Part shown: positions 49,447-60,949 of the stretch, one piece after another
How positions within the stretch are numbered: position 1 is the first letter of the stretch
Layout: each line of letters opens with the position of its first letter
Assembly: GCF_901000735.1 (NCBI RefSeq)
Contig: NC_081541.1
Location: 32,382,060-32,446,059 of the forward strand
From: Corylus avellana
Taxonomy: Eukaryota > Streptophyta > Magnoliopsida > Fagales > Betulaceae
DNA length: 64,000 nucleotides
Direction: 5' to 3'
Notes under the pieces: model-generated
Database searches by the model: none
Told to the model about the DNA's origin: nothing
Seen by the model: the letters and a program-made list of their open reading frames with translations, nothing else
Made by a program: the position numbers and the translations under genes

Positions 49447-49546
49447 NNNNNNNNNNNNNNNNNNNNNNNNNNNNNNNNNNNNNNNNNNNNNNNNNNNNNN
49501 NNNNNNNNNNNNNNNNNNNNNNNNNNNNNNNNNNNNNNNNNNNNNN
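49447..49546. other. Assembly gap of 100 N
   Basis: A run of exactly 100 N, the usual placeholder for a gap of unknown size. The true distance and order across it are not known. Confidence 1.
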
Positions 49547-50051
49547 ATAACCCCATTTTATGGGGTAAGGCATTAGAGAATTAAACAAAAATTTTAGTGA
49601 TTGCGTGTATTAGGCAATGATAATCAGCTAATCGCTCTCTCATTCTGTGTTTGCTAGTGTTCTTAGACTAAGTTTTTTGAATATTACTTTACTTATTATA
49701 GTGGTGTACTCCACCGCCAGAAAGAAGAAAATGCTAAAGAATTACATGGAACAACAATAGAATAATTCGAGACACTGCTTTATTCTATTTTACTAATTTA
49801 TTTTTCGAACAAAAACACTCATGACAATATAAAAATTATTTTTACATTTACGTCACATCAAGATACATTTTCATGCCAAAAAACCAAAAAACACAATACG
49901 TACATTAACAAACATTTCCTCTTTTTAACTATAAAGAATACAATGTTTCATTAATTAAGCTTAAACTTTTCTCTTTTGATTCATAACTAGGCTACAAATG
50001 AACCATCCCAAATTTCTTACATGTTTTGATTAGGCTTTTGCCTGTGATTGT

Positions 50052-50065
50052 GACTATATATACTA
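50052..50065 (+). promoter_or_regulatory. TATA box of amidase G
   Basis: CTATATATACTAGG lies about 90 bases upstream of the ATG at 50150, matching C and F. Confidence 0.5.
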
Positions 50066-50854
50066 GGACCATTTCTAATCGAATCCAAACCCAATTCCAA
50101 AATTGAAATTTTGACGAGTTGACTCAGTGAGCCAACATTGCAATACTGCATGGCCACCAATGGCAACTCTCCTCTGGCCTTTTCTCTCTTCATATCACTT
50201 CTTCTGCTTCTCCTAGCCATATTATCATCTGGGTCACACATTATCACGGGCGATGGCTTCTCAATCAGAGAAGCAACCATTGGCAACCTCCAACTCACTT
50301 TCAAGCAAAACCAACTCACCTCGAGACAACTCGTTGAGTTCTACATTGGAGAGATTGGGAGACTCAACCTGATCCTCAATGGGGTCATAGAGGTGAACCC
50401 AGACGCTCTATACCAAGCCGATAAGGTTGACCACGAGCGCAGAGCCAAGGCGCCTGGCTCGCTCTCTGGGTTGCATGGCATTCCTATCTTGCTCAAGGAT
50501 AACATTGGAACAAAGGATAAGTTGAACACCACGGCTAGCTCGATTGCTTTGCTTGGCTCGGTTGTGCCTCTGGATGCCGGCGTGGTCACCGAGTTGAGAG
50601 AAGCGAGGGCCATTATAATGGGGAAGGCTAGCTTGAGCGAGTGGGCTAATTTTAGGTCGCTCAATGCTCCCAATGGATGGAGTGCTAGAGGTGGCCAGAG
50701 CAAGGTTAGTCTAAATACAACTTAATTCTTGTGCGGCTTGCAAATAGTTTACTCGATTCGCAAATTCGATGCACCCAACATAAAATTAGCGAGTTTGGGT
50801 TGAGAAATTAGGTTAGAATTGATTTATATAATTTTTATATTCATGCTTCAACAC

Positions 50855-51154
50855 TGATGAAATAATGATGATGGGCATAAATAATATCATAAGTAAGAGA
50901 GGGAAAATAAGATAAAATAACACAAGGAACTTACAAGTGGTTCGGTGTTAGACACCTATTTTCACAACTCTGAATAGCTATAAAAACTACATTATGCTCT
51001 TTAACTTTTTTTTTTTTTTTTTTTTTTTTTTCCTACGATACAAAGATCGCTATTTATTGGGTAGTTAGTAAATACAAGTATGCTAATCAAATACTCTTGA
51101 TTTGATTACAATCACAATATTAGATTACAATCAACCCTTCCATATATTCTAAGA
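50855..51154 (-). mobile_element. Solo LTR in intron 1 of amidase G
   Basis: Inverted copy of the solo LTR in C and F (16539 and 32810). The end next to 51155 is flanked by GACAC, the reverse of GTGTC; the other flank is changed. No SINE is nested here. Confidence 0.6.
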
Positions 51155-51277
51155 GACACTATCAAAATCCAATACGCAATATTTAGAGCAAGCAATTTTA
51201 ACATCATGACTTGCCAACCTGACATGATTAAGGGTGATTTTGCAAGAATAGTCTACGTTTTTTAAAATATCGTAAAA

Positions 51278-51548
51278 CTTAAGGTGTTTGGCATTGCGAT
51301 TTAAAAAGCATTTAATTTAAAATAGGAAAAAAATTTGTGATTTCTATAAGCAGGTTAGATGGTGTTTATTTGAAAAAGCGCGAATTTAAACCAAAATTAC
51401 GATTTCGCATAACAAATATTTGATAAAAAAAAAAAAACTTTTTAACATGCTTTACCAAACGCCTTTGCGATTTTAAAAAGTAGTAATTTCAAAAACGCGA
51501 TTTTTAAAATCGCACTTATTGAAACCGCAATCCTAAACGGACCCTAAC
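51278..51548. mobile_element. MITE in intron 1 of amidase G
   Basis: The left end 'aaggtgtttggcattgcgatt' is mirrored by 'aaccgcaatcctaaacggacc'. It is the longer relative of the remnant at 32595-32804 in F. Confidence 0.5.
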
Positions 51549-52525
51549 TCAACACAAATTTAGTAGTTTAGGGTTGATGGGTCAGATATTTTTAATTAAA
51601 TAGGTCGAGTTATAGTTTACCTATATAATCTTATACCCGTACCTCGACATGACCTGAACTGAACACATCCTGGTTTACAATTATTTTCCCATGGTATGTA
51701 ATTTTAGGGTTTACAATGTTAAATGCACGTTAACACTTAACAATATAATCGTAATCCAAAATTTAATGTACAAATAGCATTATTTGAATCTCATAACAGT
51801 TAATAAAGTTTGACGTAATAATTTTTTGTGCAGAATCCTTATGTGTTATCAGCAGATCCTTGCGGGTCAAGTAGTGGGTCAGCAATATCAGTAGCGGCAA
51901 ATTTGGTAACAGTGGCAGTTGGGACGAAGACTGATGGGTCAATCTAATGTCCAGCCAGTTTTAACTCGGTAGTAGGCATCAAGCCGACTGTTGGGCTTAC
52001 CAGCCGAGCCAAGGTCATCCCAGTCTCTCCTAGACAAGACACTATCGGGTGGGTGATGGTACACCGTTACACCGTACCGTACATCAATATTTCCTTTTAT
52101 CAGGATATAGAATGCTCAGTGCTTGATGAGCCATTGAAATAATCTTCGCCAGTACTGATTAATTATAAATTGAGAAATTATACCATTGAAATAATCTTCA
52201 ATTCGCTGGATTAATATTGGAACAGGCCCATCAGCAGGATGGTTTCCGATGCTGTTTATGTTCTTGATGTCATTGTAGGTTTCAACTACAATGATGGAGC
52301 AACAAGGGATGCATTAAACTATATTCCACACGGTGGATATAAACAATTTCTGAAGGCTTATGGGCTCCAAGGGAAGAGATTGGGAATTGTAAGGAATCCC
52401 TTCTTCACTTCTGGCAGTTGATCTCTCCAGGCTAAAGCTTTTGTGCATCATTTCCAGACTCTAGGGTAAGTAATTTGATTAACAAAGTTCAATAATTCAG
52501 CCTAATTGAATATGTGAGGGAGAGC

Positions 52526-53920
52526 TGATAAGTGCTAGAATATTCATATTTTCAGCCCTTAACTTGCATGTTTTAATCCTTTAGTTTTGGTTAATTAGGC
52601 CATTTTACTTCCTTTTTGTATTTTCTTTGTTTTGTAGGCTTTTGGAAGAAAATAAAGTGTTTCTGGAAAAATTCCAAGCTTAAAGGGCAAATTGGGAAGA
52701 TCTAGAAGATATGGTTAAGCTTAACCTATCATGGTTAAAGTTTAATCAAATAAAGGAAAGGATTAATTCGGAATTTCTCAATTTGAAGTCAAATCGGATT
52801 GGATGCAAAATTGGATTCTGAATACGTCTCGGTATTTTGGCCATAACTTTCAGGTCAGATATCCGATTGAGGTGATTCAAGCGGCATTGGAAAGATAACT
52901 AAAACTTATACAATTCATTGTGAAATAGCATTTTCCCAATTCGGAGCGCCGCAAGGCCAAAATCACGCCGGAAGATAGGACCGCAATTCTGGGCGAATCC
53001 TATTCCGATTTGGGCTTAGGTTTTCTTTAACCTAATTGGGCTTGGACTTAAATCTCCGAAATTCCTAGGATTACTAGGGCTTCTAGGACTCTCCTAAGCC
53101 CTATAAATAGACCTCTAAGCCTCACAATTGAGGGGATCAGACGAAGACGCGCCGGGGGCGCTGTTCTTGGTCGCTTTCCGTGTTTTCTGGGTTTTTGTAG
53201 CTTGGAACTCGAATTCTTTTGTAAGTTTTTAATTTTAATGAAGTAATTTAGTTTCTTTATGATTTCTTTTGTCATGAGAGGCTAATTCTTCAACTAAGGT
53301 TGAAGATGAAGCCTCACCATTGATTAGTTTTATATTTTTATGTTTCGTTCGTACAAATCCGTCGTTTAATGTAATGTATGTTCGTTTCAGTTCAATTGTG
53401 TGACAAAATTGTGATTGATTGTTGTTTATAAATCGTGAAAATGTTGGATATTCGTTGTGTTTCATCCAACGGATACATCGAATGATTTGATTGAGACTTA
53501 TATCCATTGTGATTTACGGATACAATGGATGATTTGATCTCAATTGGATATTCGTTGTGATTTGTAATAGAGATGGATTCATCGAATGATTCAATTGGTT
53601 TATAAAAAAACAATAGAACATATATATAGGGTTTAATTGTTTGTCGGATGCATGAATGAAAACATAAGAATGTATACTTTGATTTGGTGAGGTGAATTCT
53701 AAAACCTTAGTCGTTTATCTTTTGATTATTTTTATTTTATTTAGTTTATGTTAGTTTATTTTCAAAGTCAAAATCATTCGGAACTAGGTTAAGATATAAT
53801 TGATTTAGATAGAAATTAAATTTCACAAACACAATTCCCTGTGGATCGACCTCGCACTTGCACACACACTATATTGCACACGACTCGTGCGCTTGCGAGT
53901 ACAATTAAATTTGTACATCA
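52526..53920 (+). mobile_element. Solo LTR, 1395 bp, in intron 3 of amidase G
   Basis: It begins TGATAAGTGCTAG and ends TTTGTACATCA, with the 5-bp direct repeat AGAGC on both sides (52521-52525 and 53921-53925). Intron 3 of F (near 31625) is the empty site. A TATA-like 'ctataaatag' lies at 53101, and the end carries 'ccctgtggatcgacc', as in many plant Gypsy LTRs. No internal retrotransposon sequence is present. Open frames within it are not genes. Confidence 0.85.
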
Positions 53921-55938
53921 AGAGCCCTTTATACCTTGGTGCATGGGCCTATTTATAGGCTGAAGAATTGAGTTAGATTTGAACTATGTCTCTCTCTTCA
54001 ACTTGATGTGGGGTCTTGAGAGTTTGAATTGGATCTGGGTCCTACTTCACTTAGTCTTGGAGTAGGTGTTAAATTCTTCAAGGAATTCTAATTGGAGCTA
54101 GATTGAGACTCTTACTCCAATAATGCTTTCCTTAGATAAGGGAATAGAGATCCCTAGAATCTTTTGTAAGTGAATATTCTTGAGGAGGTGCTTGTCCCGG
54201 TATGATTGACTAACCTGGGTGAGGCTTGTTCCGGGTATGCTTGATTGCCCGGGAAGTGTTTGTCTCGGGGCTTGTGTGTAACGGATGACTCTTGATCTTG
54301 GTATAAGCTCAATCCCGAGAATCTTGCTATCCAGGTCATGGGCTTGTTATTGGCCTTGAAGCCCAAGATCTGATGGGTCGATTGAGTGAAAATATTCCCA
54401 ACAAATTCGAACTCTAAATCCACAATTCACCTTCTATTTTAATTAAATATATCACGCTACACCAACTAAAGAGGAGTTTAAGCTTACACATTAGAGTGAG
54501 TTTTATAATATAAACTAAATGATTAATTTACCCATTCTTAGCAGCTTAAGTTTTGAGGTAAGTGGTAGTTTAACAGTTAGAAATGGACTTAATCTAATGT
54601 GCCGTTTTGAAGTTCCATAAACTTTTTTTTTTTTTTTTTCTTTTTTGGCTATAAAGGCAAGGAGGTGCAGTTTTGATAGACAACTTGGAAATAGCCAACA
54701 TTGATGTTATTTTGAATGCCACATTGAGTGGGGAGGCGACAGCATTGCTAGCTGAATTCAAAATATCCTTGAATGCGCATCTAAAAGATCTGGTGGCTTC
54801 CCCAGTGCGAACTTTGGCTGATGTGATAGCCTTCAATGACAAGTTCTCTGATTTGGTAAGTTCATGTATCAATCAGCAAAGGTTTCCTTCATTTCTCTTG
54901 TATAATATTCCAGCCATGAACAAAGCTTCTTTTTTGATGAATGCAGGAAATGATCAAGGAATTTGGGCAAGATATATTTCTGGCAGCCTAAGTCACAAAT
55001 GGAATTGGCAATACAGAGATGGCAGCATTGCTTAATTTGGCAAAGCTGTCTAGAGATGGGTTTGAGAAGGTGATGAAAGACAACAGATTAGATGCATTGG
55101 TGACTCCTGGTGCAGATGCTGCTCCTGTTCTTGCAATTGGAGGATTCCCTGCAATCAGTGTCCCAGCAGGGTATGATAGTAAGGGGGTGCCTTTTGGCAT
55201 ATCCTTTGGAGGACTAAAGGGCTCAGAGCCAAAGCTGATTGAGATATCATATGGTTTTGAGCAAGCTACTAAGATTAGGAAGCCTCCATCATTTAAACCA
55301 TGAAGCTCTTGAATACCCTTCATTCACAGTACTCCAAGAACTTGTTTTAGCACCTCTTAAGTAATCATTTAGTTTGGTTAATCCTTTGTATGTCGTGATG
55401 ATTGAACTATATCAATTACATGTAATCAAGTACTTACATATATATGTTCTTTTGGGGCGGATTATGCACATTATGGAAATAATCTTTTAATTGGATGAAA
55501 GGAAATTAAAAGTTCAAATGTATAAATTGAGGATTTTTTAAAATGCGTGGTAGTTTAGAGTCTAAAGTAAAGTTTTTCCGGATAAGAGAGATCACGTGAG
55601 AATTTTCTGCTCAATTTAACAGAAAATGCTAACGAAACTTTTCAATGTTTCAGAGTGTTTGTAAATAGGATGTTAATTTGAGAAGTAAGTGTAGTTTTCT
55701 TATTATTTAGGGTTAACTACATTTACACCTTCTAATTACATTATTATTAGTTTTTTTTTGGCAATTTTTTCCCTTGATTTTAGCAAAAGCAGCCGTTCTT
55801 GACTTTAATTCTGTAATAAAATCTGATTGGCGAACTTGCGTTACTCAATGCTAAGATTCCACGAGTCTATCGTATACGCTCTCTTCAAGAACAAGAACCA
55901 GACAGATATCACTTTCAACGAATGCCGTGGAAGTGAAA

Positions 55939-58900
55939 ATGCGGATCAACCATAGAGCGTCTCTCCTTTCCTCACCTTTGATCTCTCTGTTCGTTCTCTC
56001 CGGCTTCGTTAACGCAATCGACGGCTCACAATTCACCATCACCGAAGCCACCATCGACGACATCCAACGCGCCTTTACCGAAAACAAACTCACGTCGAGA
56101 GAATTAGTTGACTTGTACCTCGGCCAGATCGCGAGCTTGAATCCCCTGCTTCGCGGCGTGCTGGAAGTGAATCCAGACGCGCGGGATCAAGCGGACCTGG
56201 CTGACCGCGAGAGGAAGGAGGCGGCCAATCAGGGCCGTCGGTGCTCAGGAGAGCTTCATGGCATCCCGGTGCTGCTCAAGGACAGTTTAGCCACTGAGGA
56301 CGCGCTGAACACCACGTGTGGATCGTACGCGCTGCTGGGTTCAAAGGTACCAAGGGACTCGGGCGTGGTCGAGCGGTTGAGAAGGGCTGGGGCTGTGATC
56401 TTGGGAAAAGCTACACTCAACGAGTGGTACGGTGTTCGGTCCTTCACGATGCCTCGTGGCTGGTGTGCTCGTGGCGGACAAGGCGTGGTCGGTATTTCTT
56501 TTTTCAACAAATGGATAAGTTATCTTAATTTGTTTTATATATTTGTTTATCTTCCGTTTTTTTTTTTTTTTTTGTGAGTAGATTGGGCTAGAGTTCGGAT
56601 CCCTCAATTTTTTAAAATAAGAGAATTTTAGATTTTAAAATTTGGCCCTCTGTTACATCTAATAATCCAAATAAATGCAAACTACAATTATTTATCTTAG
56701 TAACTCACAAATCTCTGAATTTATTTGGACCATTAGATATAATGGATGACTCATATTTTAAAAAATTTGAGAGGATCTCAATGGCTCAACCTGAGTTGTG
56801 GTAAGAGCATGTTAATTGCGTTTAAGAAATATCGTTTTTAAGTTAAAAATAGTTTTTAAAATGCGTTTTGGCAATTTTTAAGTTTTTTGGACGCTTAGAA
56901 GCGGATTGAAATCCTCAACAATAATGATAAAATTGCCCAAGGATTTTTTTTTTCAAATCCTGATCATTCATTCTCATTCAACAACCAAAAATCCGCCACG
57001 TATACCAACCAATATAAAATAATAAAACATTATTACTTTTTAAAACATAAAAATAATTATTAAAAAATATGAGGTGGTTTGGCCACCCCAGCTCACCCTT
57101 GGGCCACCCCCAAGGGCCGGTTGAGAGTGGCTTGATTTATGGGTTTGGCCCTAGGGAGACACCTCCAAAGACCGGTTGAGCCACCCCCTCAAGCCCCAAG
57201 GGTTGGTTCGGCCACCCCCTAGGGCCAAAGCCATAAATTTGATTTAAGGGTTTGGCTTAGGGGGTGACGAATTCAGGGCCAAAGCCATAAATTTGATTTA
57301 AGGGTTTGGCTTAGGGGGTGACCAATTCAGGGCCAAATCCATAAATTTGATTTAAGGGTTTGGCCTATGGGGTGGCCGATCCACCCCCTGGGCCCTAGAG
57401 TCACCCTCAACCGGTCCTTGGGGGTGGCCACCCCCAAGGCTGAGTTGGGGTGGCCGAACCATCCCATATTTTTAATAATTCTTTTTTAAATTTTTTAATA
57501 TTTGATTTAATATTTATTTTTTAAAAAATAATAATATTTTATTATTTTATATTGGATGGGACACATGGCGTATTTCTGGCTATTGGATGAAAATAAAAGG
57601 TTAGGATTTGAAAAAAAAATCCTTGAGCAATTTTATCACTATTGCCGCGGATCCCAATTTCTTAAAAGCGCTTTCAATTTTTTTATCAAATGGGTATTTT
57701 TTTAAACGGACTTTTTGAGTGTTAAACGTACTTTTAAGACTCTCAAACGCACACCCAAACAAGCCTAAGTGTGCAATTAAGATGGATTTAGGTTGCCATA
57801 CAATCCCTATCAGGATTGCAGGGGATTTTTGTAATTGTGAGGTTTCGATAGGCCACTTGTTTGAGAAAAAAAATTAGTTATAAACTAGTTTTTTTGTATA
57901 ATAATTTGTCTCGTGTTCCTTAACATATACGAAGTATTTTATTTTTTTTAATTATATGTGATTCTCACATTTTTTTTAGTAGCATTAATAAAAAAATATG
58001 TATTTCTCACATGTTAAGGGACATCTAATAATTTAGATGAAGCTAATTACACCAAAAATGGTTTTTTTGGTGCAAAATTTTCAAAAATTGTTTTTTTTTT
58101 TTTTTTCAAAAGGGTTTATTAGACTTACACGATGTGTTTAATCATACAAGTTTTGGGAACATGCAGAATCCTTATGTGGAATCAGGGGACCCATGCGGGT
58201 CAAGTAGTGGATCCGGAATATCAGTGGCAGCAAACATGGTGTCAGTGTCACTGGGAACTGAAACCGATGGCTCTATCATCTGCCCAGCTGATCATAACTC
58301 GGCCGTAGGGCTCAAACCCACTGTTGGTCTCACCAGCCGAGCAGGCGTCATCCCAATCTCGCCCCGTCAGGACTCAATTGGGTAAACCACTCTACTTTTA
58401 ACATTTTCATAAACATTTGCTTTCCTAACCCTCATATTAATATTTGATACCACAATTTTTTCTACTTTGACATAACTTTGTATATCAGTATATGCCCATT
58501 CTGTATAGAGTGGATGGTGAAGAACTAGTTGATCGTACACCAAACTCTTAACGAAGAATTCCTGCTACGCAAAAGGGTAATAAGCTCAAAGTGTCCAATT
58601 GGGTCCAGCTCGGTCACTTTGATACTTATATCAGTGTAAAGTAAATTGAGGAAGAAGTATTTGTAACTCCAAATGACCCAGCTTCCTTCTCCTTTAAGGA
58701 TTGTTTCCCGTGCATAGTTGGTTGAAGGAGAGGTTTGAGGGATACACTTTATGTCAGTAGTCTAGGAGGCAAGCTAGGGCTAAGATATAATAGATGCAGC
58801 TTCTCTTTGTGCCATGTGTGCTCATTTCTCTAAATCAAACTGGGGGTCAGGTCAATTTCGAATGGATAAGGTTCGGCCGGCCCGCTTACAGATTTCATTG

Positions 58901-60383
58901 TCTGTGAATTGTCTTAGGGTTGTGCCGAAAATAGGCTGGTTTGGTTCGGTTTAATAGTTAGGAGAAACCCACCTCTAAAGGGCTTATAGTGTGGTATACT
59001 AGGTGACAATTTTTTCTTTTTTCTATGCAAAAGGGTAAGAGGGAAGTGGACTAGTCGTGGAGACTCTACTTGGATGTGACCATAATAACCCATATCCGTT
59101 AGAGAGCCAATATCTGCCTAAATGGTTAAGGGGCCGCAATCGCTCCCACATTTGGTTTTAACCATAGCTTAATCTCAGTCGGATCAGAGTTCTAGTTGCA
59201 TCGAATAGTAACCAACATTGCCCCGTGATTCGATTACAGGACCTACTCCACACCTACCCTTTTTGCCCACACCATATGCAGAAGTAACCTTTTATGGTTA
59301 TATTTTGGGCAGCAGTAAACAAAAGCATGCAAAAATGTGGATGCTTATTTTGGGCAGATGTTAAACTCACGAATTTTGATTGTGATGAAATACAGGCCCA
59401 TCTGCAGAACAGTAACGGATGCAGTTTATTTGCTCGATGCAATTGTGGGCTTTGATCCGAGGGATTATGAAGCAACAAAGGCAGCAGCTAAGTTCATACC
59501 TGCGGGTGGTTATAGACAATTTCTTAATCAAGATGGTCTCAAAGGAAAGAGATTGGGTGTTGTGAGGAATCCATTTTCAGACTCCTATAATGGATCCACT
59601 GCCATTCTGACCTTCGAGCATCATCTCAATGTATTAAGGTACTTTGATTCAGTAGCTTGAAAAACAAAATTACTTAAATAAGTCCTCATACTTCCTGTTT
59701 TTTTATTTTCTGTGCATATCAAGGCAAAGAGGTGCAACCATTTTGGATAATCTGGAAATAGCAGATATTGATATAATTATGAATGTCTCTCAAAGTGGCG
59801 AGCTAATTGCACTGCTGGCTGAGTTCAAGCTCTCCATTAATGATTACCTACCAGAACTCATCAACTCTACCGTGAAGTCACTCTCAGACATCATTGCCTT
59901 CAACCTGAATAACACTGTCCTGGTAAGGACATAATTCATATAGAGCGTCAAAGTCATTATACAAAGAACCCTTGTTTTGCAATCATTTGATATCTTGTTG
60001 CTAGGAAATTTCTGTCAATGTTTTTGCAGGAAATGTTGAAAGAATACGGGCAGGATGGGTTCCTGGCATCAGAGATGACAACTGGGATTGGGGAGGAAGA
60101 GATAAAGGCAATCGAGATGATGGAATACTTGTCAAAATATGGCTTCGAGAAACTGATGAAAGACAATAAATTGGACGCAATGGTGACACTCGGCTCAGAC
60201 GCTGCCAGAGTGCTAGCAATTGGAGGTTACCCGGTAATCACTGTTCCCGCCGGGTATGAAAGCGACGGAATGCCGTTTGGGATCTTGTTTGGTGGGTTAA
60301 AGGGTACTGAACCAAAGCTGATTGAGATTGCTTACGCTTTTGAACAAGCCACAATGGCGCGGAGGCCACCTCCATCCCTGTAA
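55939..60383 (+). CDS. Amidase H: secreted amidase, inverted near-copy of E
   Basis: Exons: 55939-56487, 58167-58381, 59396-59638, 59730-extended to 59724 at the upstream AG through 59922, and 60030-60383; 519 residues, GT-AG borders. The protein differs from E at only a very few positions (for example SLFVL in the signal peptide, not SLLVL). Triad K114, S195 and S219 and the shortened end RRPPPSL are the same as in E. The codon four before the start is GTG here but ATG in E. Downstream lie the inverted 55-bp array and Copia LTR. It looks functional as far as sequence shows, but may be an allele of E and not a separate gene. Confidence 0.85.
56903..57660. mobile_element. MULE-like fold-back element in intron 1 of amidase H
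   Basis: Inverted counterpart of 27947-28649 with the same 9-bp flanks (CTTAGAAGC and CTTAAAAGC). It is 55 bp longer because an internal unit ('ccataaatttgatttaaggg', about 55 bp) occurs three times here and twice in E. Confidence 0.7.
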
Positions 60384-60389
60384 ATGGAA

Positions 60390-60523
60390 TTGATTGAAGA
60401 ACCCCTTCCTCTATGTTAAAATAAACTAGAGAGTACTAGAGAATATGATTGAAGAACCCCTTCCTCTGTTTTAAAATAAATTAGAGAGTACTAGAGAATA
60501 TGATTGAAGAACCCCTTCCTCTG
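60390..60523. repeat. Inverted 55-bp tandem array after amidase H
   Basis: Counterpart of 25084-25217: three copies of the gene-tail word GAAGAACCCCTTCCTCT, with LTR-end sequence between them. Confidence 0.8.
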
Positions 60524-60849
60524 TGTTAAAATAAACTAGAGAGTACTAGAGAATAAAGGGATAAACTGAATATTGTATTTATGTGTGTATTGAACTGTAT
60601 ACAAAGATGTCTATTTATAGTTGAATAATGCTAGATAAACTAGGAAATACAATCACGGAATTAATGTACAATATTGCAGAATAATATCAAAATATATATA
60701 TAGGGAAAATATATCAAATCAGCAATTATGGTGAATATCAAAACATATTAAGAATATATTCTAACATTCCCCCTCAAACTCAAGGTGGTAATGTAGATGC
60801 CAACTTGGATTTGGAAACAAGATCACGAAACTGCCCAGGTGGATGTTTT
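60524..60849 (-). mobile_element. Right end of the Copia element, inverted copy cut by the gap
   Basis: A 243-bp LTR (60524-60766), apparently identical to 24841-25083 reverse complemented. It is followed by the purine tract and the last codons of RNase H (…CCCCCTCAAACTC...), up to the N run. Confidence 0.9.
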
Positions 60850-60949
60850 NNNNNNNNNNNNNNNNNNNNNNNNNNNNNNNNNNNNNNNNNNNNNNNNNNN
60901 NNNNNNNNNNNNNNNNNNNNNNNNNNNNNNNNNNNNNNNNNNNNNNNNN
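60850..60949. other. Assembly gap of 100 N
   Basis: A second placeholder gap. Reading frames that cross it are meaningless. Confidence 1.

Larger units (their letters stand above)
50150..55303 (+). pseudogene. Amidase G: C-type amidase with three premature stops
   Basis: Exons: 50150-50704, 51834-52048, 52226-52465, 54657-54855 and 54947-55303; an unbroken product would have 521 residues. In-frame stops: TAA at 51945 (exon 2, after TDGSI), TGA at 52419 (exon 3, where C and F have GGA) and TAA at 54989 (exon 5, where F has CAA). The conserved acidic residue before the nucleophile is Lys (TKTDGS, not TETDGS). None of these lesions is shared with C or F. In exon 1, several residues (KAPGS, REAR) agree with C against F. 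Intron 1 has the shared solo LTR; intron 3 has a 1.4-kb solo LTR of its own. It is certainly non-functional as an amidase. Confidence 0.92.
49547..60849. repeat. Inverted duplication, right arm (G - H - Copia end), one contig between two gaps
   Basis: The whole contig between the two gaps is an inverted copy of 24763-34484, lengthened by a 1395-bp solo LTR and smaller indels. It may be a true inverted duplication or an allelic contig placed in the scaffold. Confidence 0.9.
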
